Program-made: the position numbers and the translations under genes | Notes under the pieces: model-generated | Seen by the model: the letters and a program-made list of their open reading frames with translations, nothing else | The model's database searches: none | What the model was told of the DNA's origin: nothing | Shown here: positions 1 through 7,317 of the stretch, in pieces | Position numbering within the stretch: position 1 is the stretch's first letter | Layout of the letters: each line of letters begins with the position of its first letter | Source of the DNA: CAWACC01 sp964390695 | GTDB taxonomy: Bacteria; Chlamydiota; Chlamydiia; Chlamydiales; Parachlamydiaceae | Length of the DNA stretch: 35,353 bases | Reading direction: 5' to 3' | Assembly (NCBI GenBank): GCA_964390695.1 | Contig: CAYMKI010000016.1 | Span: 1-35,353 of the forward strand

Positions 1-229
1 ATTGCAGCATATTGACCAAGTGTATAATTTGATCGGAAGTGAAAGAATGCAAACCATCCACCTGGAGAGATATTCTATCTTCCAGTTTAATGCTTTTATC
101 TGGATTATGGATATCGGTTATGGCTTGTTTGACCCACTCCCTCTCTTCCGGTTGAATTTTTTCTTTATAGGGACTGATTACAAATTCAAATATACTGTTT
201 ATTGCGCTAATATTTTGATTAACATTCAT
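1..229 (-). CDS. Hypothetical protein, 5' part only (runs off the window)
   Basis: Reading the minus strand from an ATG at 229-227 gives 76 open codons up to the window edge. The translation begins MNVNQNISAINSIFEFVI and is hydrophilic and helical-looking, with no signal peptide. The opposite strand is also open here but gives a less protein-like translation. The upstream DNA (230-300) is very AT-rich and shows no clear Shine-Dalgarno sequence. I do not recognise the family. The Asn-rich start resembles other accessory proteins of this window, which is weak evidence. The gene is divergent from hrcA. Confidence 0.5.
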   Translation of the reverse strand, partial: MNVNQNISAINSIFEFVISPYKEKIQPEEREWVKQAITDIHNPDKSIKLEDRISLQVDGLHSFTSDQIIHLVNMLQ

Positions 230-484
230 AAATAAAACCAAATATATATTTTTAAAATCAGAACATTTTTTACATGATTTATTATAACAATAAATTCTAA
301 TAACATTCAAATAACGACAACTATATATAACAATGTAAAAGTATATGACTATTTGAACCACAGATCACTCTAACCTCTAAATACTGCCTATCCTGATATC
401 TTCATTTCTCAGTTTAAGAGCTAGGATTTAGGAGCCTCAATTGGGTTAAAAATCGAGCTATTCATCAGGGATGCCATTGAAACA
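230..484. other. AT-rich intergenic spacer upstream of the hrcA promoter
   Basis: No gene is seen. The first 130 bases are strongly AT-rich and probably hold the promoter of the minus-strand gene at 1-229. A short stretch at 354-377 (ACCACAGATCACTC core) resembles a worn copy of the CACAGAG-type repeats found near 23040 and 28470. Confidence 0.4.
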
Positions 485-511
485 TCAGCACTCAACACAT
501 TAGACTGCTAA
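485..511. promoter_or_regulatory. CIRCE operator (HrcA binding site)
   Basis: TCAGCACTC, 9 bases, then GACTGCTAA. The CIRCE consensus is TTAGCACTC-N9-GAGTGCTAA, so each arm has one mismatch and the spacer length is exact. It lies directly upstream of the -35 box of the hrcA-grpE-dnaK promoter, as expected for autoregulation by HrcA. Confidence 0.92.
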
Positions 512-516
512 ATTTG

Positions 517-545
517 TTGACATAAAAAATCACCCTTTTTATAAT
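517..545 (+). promoter_or_regulatory. Sigma-70-type promoter of hrcA-grpE-dnaK
   Basis: TTGACA at 517-522 and TATAAT at 540-545 are separated by exactly 17 bases, a full consensus match. The predicted transcription start near 552 gives a short leader to the GTG start at 570. The operator at 485-511 abuts it, so repressor binding would occlude RNA polymerase. Confidence 0.9.
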
Positions 546-569
546 GAAAATAGAAAAAAGGGAAATCCT

Positions 570-1724
570 GTGAAAACATTGACTACCAAAAGACCTGCAA
601 AAGAAGAAAGAGAACGAAAGGTTTTGCTGGGACTCGTTGATTACTACCTCAAAACGCACAAGCCCGTCGGATCGAACACCTTAAAAGAGGCCGGCTTTGA
701 TGATTTAAGCTCGGCCACCATACGCAATTACTTTGCTCATCTGGAAGAACAGGACTACTTGATCCAGCAGCACTCCTCCGGTGGACGCATTCCGACACAC
801 AAAGCTTATCGCCTGTATGCAGAAACTTACATAGATAGTCAAACCTCTACCCCGGATGACCCTTCGATGGCCACCCTGCGGAATACTGAGACGCATGAAA
901 TAGCCCTGTTCCTGCAAAAGTCTGCCGAATATATGAGTTCCGCGACCCGTACCGCTGTGTTTCTCTCTGCACCCCGATTTGACCACGACATCATCATCAG
1001 CATTAAACTCGTACTCATCGATCAAGCTCGCTGCTTATGTGTTTTGATCACCGATTTTGGTATGATCCATACTGAACTATTACACATCGAAAACAAACTT
1101 AGCTCCTTCAGTACCAAACGTCTAGAATCGTTTTTCTTTTGGAAATTGACCGGGAATGACAAACCCGAGAACTTGACGGAAGAAGAAGAGAAACTAGCTC
1201 AAAGCATTTATAACGAATTAATGGTGCGCTTTATCGTCGGCTATGCAAACTTTAGCAATGAAGAAATCTATAGGACCGGATTCTCCCAGCTGCTGAATTA
1301 TCCTGAATTTCGCGATCCGATCTCCCTCTCCTCCAGCCTCGCCCTCTTCGAAAATGCACATAGCATGCGCCTTCTGCTCAAAGAATGCAGCAAGGTCAAC
1401 CGATTAAAATTTTGGATTGGAGACGATCTGATCAGCTACACCCAAGACAAGCCCGACTGTGCAGTTATCGCTATCCCCTACTATATCAACCAGCAGCCCG
1501 TCGGCGCTGTCGGCATACTTGGACCTTCACGCATACCGTACAAAGAGCTCTTTGGATTTATGCGAACCTTCAGCGAGAACATCAGCACTGCGCTGACCCG
1601 AAACATTTATAAACACAAAATCAAATTTAGACAGCCGCAGCAAGAGGAAAACTATATTGCGACTGAACAAAAGCATTTTCTGGGTCAATCCCAGCTAATG
1701 CTGATTGAGGACAAACGACAATAA
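570..1724 (+). CDS. hrcA: Heat-inducible transcription repressor HrcA
   Basis: HrcA represses class I heat-shock operons by binding CIRCE, with GroEL tuning its activity. The 384-residue protein has the expected N-terminal winged helix (about residues 10-80, including the RKVLLGLVDYYLKTHKPVGS stretch) and a GAF-like middle and C-terminal part with the family's late GAVGILGPSRIPY motif near residues 313-325. The start is GTG at 570, preceded by an AAGGGA ribosome site. It is the first gene of the operon: grpE begins 15 bases downstream, and a CIRCE element lies upstream of its own promoter. The C-terminal tail after residue 345 is polar and variable, as in chlamydial HrcA, which is longer than most bacterial forms. 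Confidence 0.97.
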   Translation: MKTLTTKRPAKEERERKVLLGLVDYYLKTHKPVGSNTLKEAGFDDLSSATIRNYFAHLEEQDYLIQQHSSGGRIPTHKAYRLYAETYIDSQTSTPDDPSMATLRNTETHEIALFLQKSAEYMSSATRTAVFLSAPRFDHDIIISIKLVLIDQARCLCVLITDFGMIHTELLHIENKLSSFSTKRLESFFFWKLTGNDKPENLTEEEEKLAQSIYNELMVRFIVGYANFSNEEIYRTGFSQLLNYPEFRDPISLSSSLALFENAHSMRLLLKECSKVNRLKFWIGDDLISYTQDKPDCAVIAIPYYINQQPVGAVGILGPSRIPYKELFGFMRTFSENISTALTRNIYKHKIKFRQPQQEENYIATEQKHFLGQSQLMLIEDKRQ

Positions 1725-1739
1725 GGAGATATATAAGTC

Positions 1740-2366
1740 ATGGCCGAAGCCGACAATGTTAATGATAATTCAAACACAGAAAAACAGGGACCTAACGGTA
1801 CGAATTCTCATGTTTACGAAGGTCAAAATCCAGCAACTTCAGAAAAAACGGAACGAAAACCCTCAACCGTAAGCATCACAGACATAGAACTTGAACAGCT
1901 TAGAAGAGAAGCTGCCGAATATAAAGACAAGTATATCCGCGGTTTGGCCGAATCTGAGAATGCTCGCAAACGCATGCAAAAAGAACGGCAAGAGCTGATT
2001 CAGTACGCCGTGCAAAATGTGATCGTGGATTTTTTGAACCCCATCGACCACATGGAAAACGCCTTGAATTTTGCTCAGCAAGCTTCCGATGAAGTCAAAC
2101 ACTGGGCCCATGGATTTCAAATGATTTTGAGCCAGTTTAAAGACACGCTAGCCAATAATGGAGTCGTCGCTATCAAATCCGAAGGCATGGCTTTCGACCC
2201 GCATTATCACGAAGCTATTGAAGTGCTTGAGACCTCAGAATTTGCCCCTGGAACTGTAGTAGCAGAAACTTTAAAAGGATATCGCATGGGTGACAGGACC
2301 ATACGCCCCGCAAGGGTCAAAGTGGCTAAAGCGCCCGCAAGCAACGATAACAATCAAAACTTATAA
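1740..2366 (+). CDS. grpE: Nucleotide exchange factor GrpE
   Basis: GrpE releases ADP from DnaK. The first ~50 residues of this 208-residue protein are polar and low-complexity. A long dimerisation helix follows (about 55-110, ELEQLRREAAEYKDKYIRGL into AESENARKRMQKER), then the C-terminal beta domain with the family signature GVVAIKSEGMAFDPHYHEAI and the ending KGYRMGDRTIRPARVKV. AAGGAG lies 12 bases before the ATG. It is the second gene of the hrcA-grpE-dnaK operon and cytoplasmic. Confidence 0.97.
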   Translation: MAEADNVNDNSNTEKQGPNGTNSHVYEGQNPATSEKTERKPSTVSITDIELEQLRREAAEYKDKYIRGLAESENARKRMQKERQELIQYAVQNVIVDFLNPIDHMENALNFAQQASDEVKHWAHGFQMILSQFKDTLANNGVVAIKSEGMAFDPHYHEAIEVLETSEFAPGTVVAETLKGYRMGDRTIRPARVKVAKAPASNDNNQNL

Positions 2367-2411
2367 AAAAATAGAGGCAATTGCAAACCATCGTAACATG
2401 TGAGATTTGCA

Positions 2412-2440
2412 GGATTTTTTAGATCCAATCTAAAAATTCC
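2412..2440 (+). promoter_or_regulatory. AT-rich hairpin between grpE and dnaK
   Basis: GGATTTTTTAGAT (2412-2424), loop CCA, ATCTAAAAATTCC (2428-2440): a 13-bp stem with a single mismatch and a 3-nt loop. It sits in the 135-base grpE-dnaK spacer. It could be an mRNA processing or stability site, or a weak attenuator. No second promoter of comparable quality to that of hrcA was found in the spacer. Confidence 0.55.
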
Positions 2441-2501
2441 AAAAGATCCCCATTACGAGAATATTGCATTTACCTCAATAAAAAAAAAGGAGTTAATGAG
2501 T

Positions 2502-4475
2502 ATGACTCAACAACAAAAAAAAGGAAAAATCATAGGGATTGATCTTGGAACGACTAACTCCTGCGTCGCTGTCATGGAGGGCGGACAGCCTAAAGTGATC
2601 GCAAGCGCAGAAGGCAGCCGTACCACGCCCTCTGTAGTCGCATATAAAGGTTCCGAGCGCATTGTCGGGATTCCCGCCAAGCGCCAAGCCGTTACCAACG
2701 CCGAAAACACCATCTACTCGTCAAAGCGATTCATCGGTAGAAAATACTCTGAAGTGCTTTCAGAAATCAAAAACGTCCCCTACAAGGTGATCGCTGATGC
2801 TAATGGAAATGCCATCTTCGAAGTCCAAGGAAAAGCCCTTACACCTGAAGAAGTCGGCGCTCAGATCCTGATCAAGATGAAAGAGACCGCAGAAGCATAC
2901 CTAGGAGAAAAAGTCACCGAAGCTGTGATCACTGTACCCGCATATTTCAACGACTCCCAGCGTCAATCCACAAAAGACGCAGGGCGTATTGCAGGCTTGG
3001 ATGTAAAACGCATCATCCCAGAACCTACTGCAGCAGCTTTAGCGTACGGCCTGGACAAAGAGAAAACAGACAAAAAAATTGCCGTATTCGACTTAGGCGG
3101 CGGTACGTTCGATATCTCCATCCTCGAAATCGGTGACGGGGTATTTGAGGTTTTAGCAACCAACGGGGACACTCATTTGGGTGGCGACGACTATGACAAT
3201 GAAATCCTCAAATGGCTTCTTGAAACCTTCAAGCAAGAGCACGGCATCGATCTAAGCAAAGACAAAATGGCCCTACAAAGACTTAGAGATGCAGCCGAAA
3301 AAGCCAAAATTGAATTATCCGGCACACAGCAGACCGAGATCAACCAACCGTTCATCACTATGGACGCCACCGGCCCGAAACACTTGGCCATCACTCTTAC
3401 CCGTTCTAAGCTGGAAAGCCTCACCCACAACCTCACAGAGCGCACCAAAGAACCTTGCCTAAGAGCCTTAAAAGATTCAGGCTTATCGGCCAGCGACATC
3501 GGCGAGGTTATCTTGGTCGGTGGTATGACCCGTATGCCTGCAGTACAAGAGATGGTCAAATCGATCTTCGGAAAAGAAGGGCACAAAGGTGTCAACCCCG
3601 ATGAGGTCGTCGCTGTAGGAGCTGCTATCCAAGGCGGTGTTCTCAGCGGTACCGTCAAAGACGTGCTCTTATTGGATGTAACACCTTTGACTCTAGGTAT
3701 TGAAACCATGGGCGGTGTGATGACTCCGTTAGTCGAACGCAACACCACTATTCCTACACAGAAGAAACAGGTGTTCTCGACCGCATCCGATAACCAACCT
3801 GCCGTCACCATTCGCGTGCTACAAGGCGAGCGCAAAATGGCTGACGACAACAAAGAAATCGGACGTTTCGATCTTTCAGATATACCACCCTCTCCAAGAG
3901 GACTTCCACAGATTGAAGTAGCTTTTGATATCGATGCCGATGGTATATTGCATGTATCGGCCAAAGACAGAGCTACAGGTAAAGAGCAAAAGATACGCAT
4001 CGAAGCCCAGTCAGGCTTGCAAGAAGATGACATCAATCGCATGTTGAAAGATGCCGAACTTCATGCAGATGAAGACAAAAAACGCAAAGAACAGGCGGAA
4101 ATACGCAATGAAGCCGATGCTTTGGCTTTCAGAGCCTCCAAAGCCCTAAGCGAATATAAGGATAAAATTCCTCAAGATATCGCTAGTGACATCCAGGCTA
4201 AAATCGACAACGTGAAAAAAGCGTTGGAAGGCCAAGATGTAGCACGAATTCGCTCTGCCAAAGAAGAGCTAGAAGCTCACATGCAGCATATCGGCGAAGC
4301 TATGAGCAAAGCCGCGGGCGGCGCAGCTGGAGACCAAGCACACGCACCTCACGGCGCACATGCTCAAGGATCTTCATTCGATCAAGGCAGCCGTGATGCC
4401 CACCAACAATCCAAAGGCTCTCCAAATGACATTGAAGAAGCCGACGTAGAAATCATTGATGACGACAAGAAATAA
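2502..4475 (+). CDS. dnaK: Molecular chaperone DnaK (Hsp70)
   Basis: This is an ATP-dependent chaperone of 657 residues from the chosen start. The nucleotide-binding domain shows GIDLGTTNSCVAVMEGG, the VITVPAYFNDSQRQSTKDAG motif, FDLGGGTFDISIL and the VGGMTRMPAVQ segment. The substrate-binding domain follows, then a helical lid and a tail ending in the EEADVEIIDD-type motif common to bacterial DnaK. A longer frame opens at GTG 2400, but AAGGAG at 2487-2492 points to ATG 2502 (9-base spacing) or ATG 2496. The tail after about residue 605 is rich in Gly, Ala and His, which is a variable region. A strong terminator follows. Confidence 0.98.
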   Translation: MTQQQKKGKIIGIDLGTTNSCVAVMEGGQPKVIASAEGSRTTPSVVAYKGSERIVGIPAKRQAVTNAENTIYSSKRFIGRKYSEVLSEIKNVPYKVIADANGNAIFEVQGKALTPEEVGAQILIKMKETAEAYLGEKVTEAVITVPAYFNDSQRQSTKDAGRIAGLDVKRIIPEPTAAALAYGLDKEKTDKKIAVFDLGGGTFDISILEIGDGVFEVLATNGDTHLGGDDYDNEILKWLLETFKQEHGIDLSKDKMALQRLRDAAEKAKIELSGTQQTEINQPFITMDATGPKHLAITLTRSKLESLTHNLTERTKEPCLRALKDSGLSASDIGEVILVGGMTRMPAVQEMVKSIFGKEGHKGVNPDEVVAVGAAIQGGVLSGTVKDVLLLDVTPLTLGIETMGGVMTPLVERNTTIPTQKKQVFSTASDNQPAVTIRVLQGERKMADDNKEIGRFDLSDIPPSPRGLPQIEVAFDIDADGILHVSAKDRATGKEQKIRIEAQSGLQEDDINRMLKDAELHADEDKKRKEQAEIRNEADALAFRASKALSEYKDKIPQDIASDIQAKIDNVKKALEGQDVARIRSAKEELEAHMQHIGEAMSKAAGGAAGDQAHAPHGAHAQGSSFDQGSRDAHQQSKGSPNDIEEADVEIIDDDKK

Positions 4476-4494
4476 GTCATCCTGATCTCGCCTT

Positions 4495-4530
4495 GGCCCG
4501 GATTTTTTTCAAAATCCGGGCCCTTCTATT
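4495..4530. terminator. Intrinsic terminator after dnaK
   Basis: A perfect 12-bp stem pairs GGCCCGGATTTT (4495-4506) with AAAATCCGGGCC (4511-4522) around a TTTC loop and is followed by a pyrimidine-rich stretch. The flanking genes converge and the hairpin is symmetrical with an A/T-rich inner stem, so it may also serve the minus-strand gene that ends at 4549. Confidence 0.85.
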
Positions 4531-4548
4531 CACAATTATACTTAAGAA

Positions 4549-5730
4549 TTAATGGGATTTAAACGGATTCAGCGGGAAGCTGTTTCTATATGTGAATACT
4601 CTTTTGAATCCAACGCCTTCAAAATTTAATCCTAGAGACAATAAAGAGGGGAGCTCTTCTCTGGATAAATCTCCTTTCAAGGTATCAGCGAAGTCCATAT
4701 CCCAGTCGTTAACGACATTTAAGGCAACCATATAGGGAAGATAATCTCTAAAGTATTTTTCAGAGATGTTGTAGAGGGGGCTTAACAAAATATCATTGGG
4801 ACGTTCTTTTAAAATGATTAAAAATAGCCGAAAAGATGCGATCTGCTTATATAGATCTTCTGCATTTTTTTTGGGATAAGCCCAGCGATGCCGGGATAAA
4901 TATCTAGATAATCCAAGATAAAAAAATGAAGCCATCAAATAAATGGAGAAAAACGGTAGGAGGATCTCTGAAGAAATAATGACAGGTATGAATACTGCTA
5001 AGATAGATACCTCGAAAAGAGCTTTCTTGACTCTACAATTTGTAAAATAAGGCTTATAGTTACTTGCGATGTCCTGACCAAATGAAGAAATAATTGTTTT
5101 TAATTTCAGCGAAGAGTGCTCATCAATTATAATGATATCTGAAGCCGCGAACAAATCCATTAAAAGTTTTGCTTCTATTCTGGATAGCTTGTTTACATCT
5201 GAATATGTTTTAGATATAATATAAGATCGATCATCCCTTCTGCTGATATGAATAGATCCTTTCATATGCAAATCCACGAGCATACTCACAAAAGCTTCCG
5301 TTCTATACCCCATGTAATAAAGGTACGACATCTCAGCAGGAGTTAGATTTTCGGGAGGGTGTTCTGTGACGCTATCCAATAGCCTTAAATTTTCGTGTTT
5401 TTTTCTCAAGAAATAATTGAAAATAAATAAGATCAAGAAAGGGGCTATGAGAAGAATATAGGGTATCTTTATAAAGGTAAAAATGCCATATTTTTGGTAG
5501 TCAATTTTAAATTCTTTTGGATAGGGAACCCATAATACTACATCCCCTTTTTTTGCATGGATATAGAGTTTTTCGAAAACGAACTGCTCCGATAAATGAC
5601 TTTTTACAAGAGAAAGCTTAGAATTTTCAATTTTCCTTTTAGCGATATATTCTTCAGTGAAGGCCGTGCTATGATGAACCGATAATATAAATGCTAAACA
5701 ATAAATGAATTTGCTAAAAAAATTATACAT
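4549..5730 (-). CDS. DUF2207-like predicted membrane protein
   Basis: The protein is about 393 residues from ATG 5730. It starts with a signal peptide or membrane anchor (MYNFFSKFIYCLAFILSVHH), has a transmembrane segment near residues 85-105, and two closely spaced hydrophobic segments near 240-280. The remainder matches the DUF2207 pattern: ENLTPAEMSYLYYMGY (start of the cytosolic winged-helix-like part), LVDLHMKGSIHI, the SRIEAKLLMDLF segment, and YFRDYLPYMVALNVVNDW near the end. The N-terminal DUF2207 beta domain is much shorter than usual. An upstream ATG at 5787 lies inside an inverted repeat and would bury the signal peptide, so I prefer 5730. No strong ribosome site is visible. The function of the family is unknown. 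Confidence 0.75.
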   Translation of the reverse strand: MYNFFSKFIYCLAFILSVHHSTAFTEEYIAKRKIENSKLSLVKSHLSEQFVFEKLYIHAKKGDVVLWVPYPKEFKIDYQKYGIFTFIKIPYILLIAPFLILFIFNYFLRKKHENLRLLDSVTEHPPENLTPAEMSYLYYMGYRTEAFVSMLVDLHMKGSIHISRRDDRSYIISKTYSDVNKLSRIEAKLLMDLFAASDIIIIDEHSSLKLKTIISSFGQDIASNYKPYFTNCRVKKALFEVSILAVFIPVIISSEILLPFFSIYLMASFFYLGLSRYLSRHRWAYPKKNAEDLYKQIASFRLFLIILKERPNDILLSPLYNISEKYFRDYLPYMVALNVVNDWDMDFADTLKGDLSREELPSLLSLGLNFEGVGFKRVFTYRNSFPLNPFKSH

Positions 5731-5784
5731 ATAGATTGTGCCAAGATTTTTTTGAGAACTTACACTATTATTATGTAATATTAT

Positions 5785-5888
5785 CATTGACTTTTAAAAC
5801 ACAATTAAAATTGTACTAAATTATATTTTAAAAGTCAATGGAAATATTATTGTGCAATATTATTGTTGACTTTTAAAATATAATTTAG
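5785..5888. repeat. Array of three AT-rich inverted repeats in a divergent promoter region
   Basis: Three copies of a TTGACTTTTAAAA-containing unit occur: forward at 5785-5799, reversed at 5816-5838 and forward at 5866-5888. The second and third are exact 23-nt reverse complements of each other. The first and second share exact 15-nt arms. The array lies between two divergently read genes and probably contains their promoters and operators. Confidence 0.8.
5810..5838 (-). promoter_or_regulatory. Predicted promoter of the DUF2207-like gene
   Basis: On the minus strand, TTGACT (5838-5833) and TACAAT (5815-5810) are 17 bases apart; each differs from consensus by one base. The -35 box is part of the inverted repeat unit. 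The equivalent position in the forward copy (5866) has only a weak -10 (TCAATA). Confidence 0.6.
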
Positions 5889-5923
5889 TCAATATTTAGT
5901 TAGTAAATTATAAAAGGTGTGTT

Positions 5924-6901
5924 ATGTCGATTGTTAAATTTTTATTACCAGTCATGCTATTAATATCAGCCCTTAGCTGGGCTGAGGTAAATGTTAAACC
6001 GGTTTATTATGCCGAAAATGACAAATTTAGCCTCGCTGGGTATGATTTTTTTGCAGATACCCAAGACCCTAAATTCCCAATTGCAGAAGATGATCTCATT
6101 TTAGTTGTGGATGAAGTTGAAGAGCTTTTGCCAGGAGGTGGTTGGAGAAAGAGCCTTACCCTAGTTAACCCTCAGAGCCAGGAACAGAAAACGTTTACTA
6201 CTCGTGTAATGAATAATTCGCAAGAAGCTTTGGTCGCTACTGCCATCGAAACACGCCGAAAAGTGAGTAAAGAATTTGATGTGGGCGACGGTTTTGGAAC
6301 GACCTATACCTGGTCTTTGGATCTAGGTTATATGCTTGTATTGGAAGATGGAATTCAATTGAATTTGAGGATGCAGAGACGTGCCAGCACCCATTGGGAT
6401 TTTCCCATGCCGGATAGCTATAATTTTCAGATTTTACCCGGTGATCGTGTTAAATTTCTTTCAGAATACCGCCAGGGAGCTGATTTTGAAAATGTAGACT
6501 ATCAGATTCAACTTATTAGAGATAATGCCATCGTAGAAACATTAGGCGGAAATATCGAAAAAAATCATGTTTGGGGCCATGCAAGAAATGATTTTAACAG
6601 CCATAGCGAAGACGGCTCTATTCTTGTAGTCAAAGAAGTAAGCAGTAGCCCACCTGTATATATAGATATTTTTGGAAAAAGCTTTCAGACCAAAGATGAC
6701 CTCGTGCGTTTCTATGGTATAGAGGGTCAGTGGAAAATACCCTATACACAAATCTACAAAAGCGTCGGGGTGAGCAATTCGTATAAGTATAAGCCTTATA
6801 AAGGGAGACAATTTGAATGGGTTTACACAGGTAAAGATAATACCGTGTATGTAAAACCATTCGACAGCGATCAACCCATTCCTCTGACACTCTTTCCTTA
6901 A
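5924..6901 (+). CDS. Secreted protein of unknown function
   Basis: The 325-residue protein has a clear signal peptide (hydrophobic stretch FLLPVMLLISALSWA, probable cleavage after SWA near residue 20), so it is likely periplasmic or surface-exposed. The mature part is rich in beta-strand-like and aromatic segments, with no cysteine motif and no second membrane segment. Features include a GDGFGTTYTWSLDLGYMLVL stretch near residue 122 and a Tyr-rich C-terminus. AAAGGTG lies about 6 bases before the ATG. It is divergent from the DUF2207-like gene and shares a repeat-bearing promoter region with it, which suggests co-regulation but proves nothing about function. I do not recognise the family. Confidence 0.75.
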   Translation: MSIVKFLLPVMLLISALSWAEVNVKPVYYAENDKFSLAGYDFFADTQDPKFPIAEDDLILVVDEVEELLPGGGWRKSLTLVNPQSQEQKTFTTRVMNNSQEALVATAIETRRKVSKEFDVGDGFGTTYTWSLDLGYMLVLEDGIQLNLRMQRRASTHWDFPMPDSYNFQILPGDRVKFLSEYRQGADFENVDYQIQLIRDNAIVETLGGNIEKNHVWGHARNDFNSHSEDGSILVVKEVSSSPPVYIDIFGKSFQTKDDLVRFYGIEGQWKIPYTQIYKSVGVSNSYKYKPYKGRQFEWVYTGKDNTVYVKPFDSDQPIPLTLFP

Positions 6902-6923
6902 AACCCATCTTTCGCCCCTAAAT

Positions 6924-6941
6924 CAGGCCTGAAGAGGCCTG
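6924..6941. repeat. Small palindrome (CAGGCCT-GAAG-AGGCCTG)
   Basis: A perfect 7-bp stem with a 4-base loop lies 22 bases before the truncated transposase start. It has no T-run, so it is a poor intrinsic terminator. REP-like palindromes commonly flank REP-associated transposases, which fits its position. Confidence 0.55.
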
Positions 6942-6962
6942 CATTTGTCAACTGAGGTATTA

Positions 6963-7136
6963 ATGGCCCAATCGTTGGTAGATGTAATTCTGCATCTCGT
7001 TTTTAGCACTAAAGGCCGCACTCCGGCGATGCGCTGGGCTTTTACGTATCAACCCCTTAGGCTGATGAAAAAGCTGTCAAAAAAAGTACAAATTTTAGGA
7101 ATGCCATTTCCTTCGGAAATGACATTCAATAAATGA
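6963..7136 (+). pseudogene. Truncated REP-associated tyrosine transposase (IS200/Y1 family)
   Basis: From ATG 6963 the first ~21 residues, MAQSLVDVILHLVFSTKGRT, match the conserved N-terminus of REP-associated/IS200-like Y1 transposases (typically MAQSL...HLVFSTK.R.P). After about position 7025 the frame continues for 36 codons but no longer encodes transposase; the DNA instead resembles the palindromic repeat at 8511-8580. The His-hydrophobic-His motif and the catalytic Tyr of the normal ~150-residue enzyme are absent, so this is an inactive remnant. A TGAGGT ribosome site precedes it. Confidence 0.75.
7025..7127. repeat. Degenerate REP-like copy plus hairpin
   Basis: 7030-7098 aligns with 8516-8590 of the large palindromic element: both have a GGCGATG...CTGGGCT start, then GGCTGATGA, then GTCAAAA..AGTACAAA. 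Its own GC stems are worn out. It is followed at 7099-7127 by a 13-bp hairpin (GAATGCCATTTCC / GGAAATGACATTC, one mismatch, TTC loop). Confidence 0.65.
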
Positions 7137-7317
7137 AAATGTGTCATTTCGTGACTATTCATCCCTCATAAAACATAATATATTGAAACGGAAAGACCAG
7201 TGAGAGGACAGAGAAAAAAGGAAGTCTATTTAATTGATTGCGATTGTTACGGAAAAAGGCTATAGTTTCGTCGATAACAATTTTGTCCTAACTTCAATTA
7301 ACAAGGAACTTTTATCT

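Noticed and set aside
2..235. A 77-codon plus-strand frame at the window start
   Set aside because: The opposite strand gives a better hydrophilic protein with an ATG at 229 and stays open to the edge; both are unlikely to be real.
3191..4042. A 283-codon open frame opposite dnaK
   Set aside because: It is antisense to a highly conserved chaperone gene, with Ser/Arg-rich composition typical of a shadow frame.
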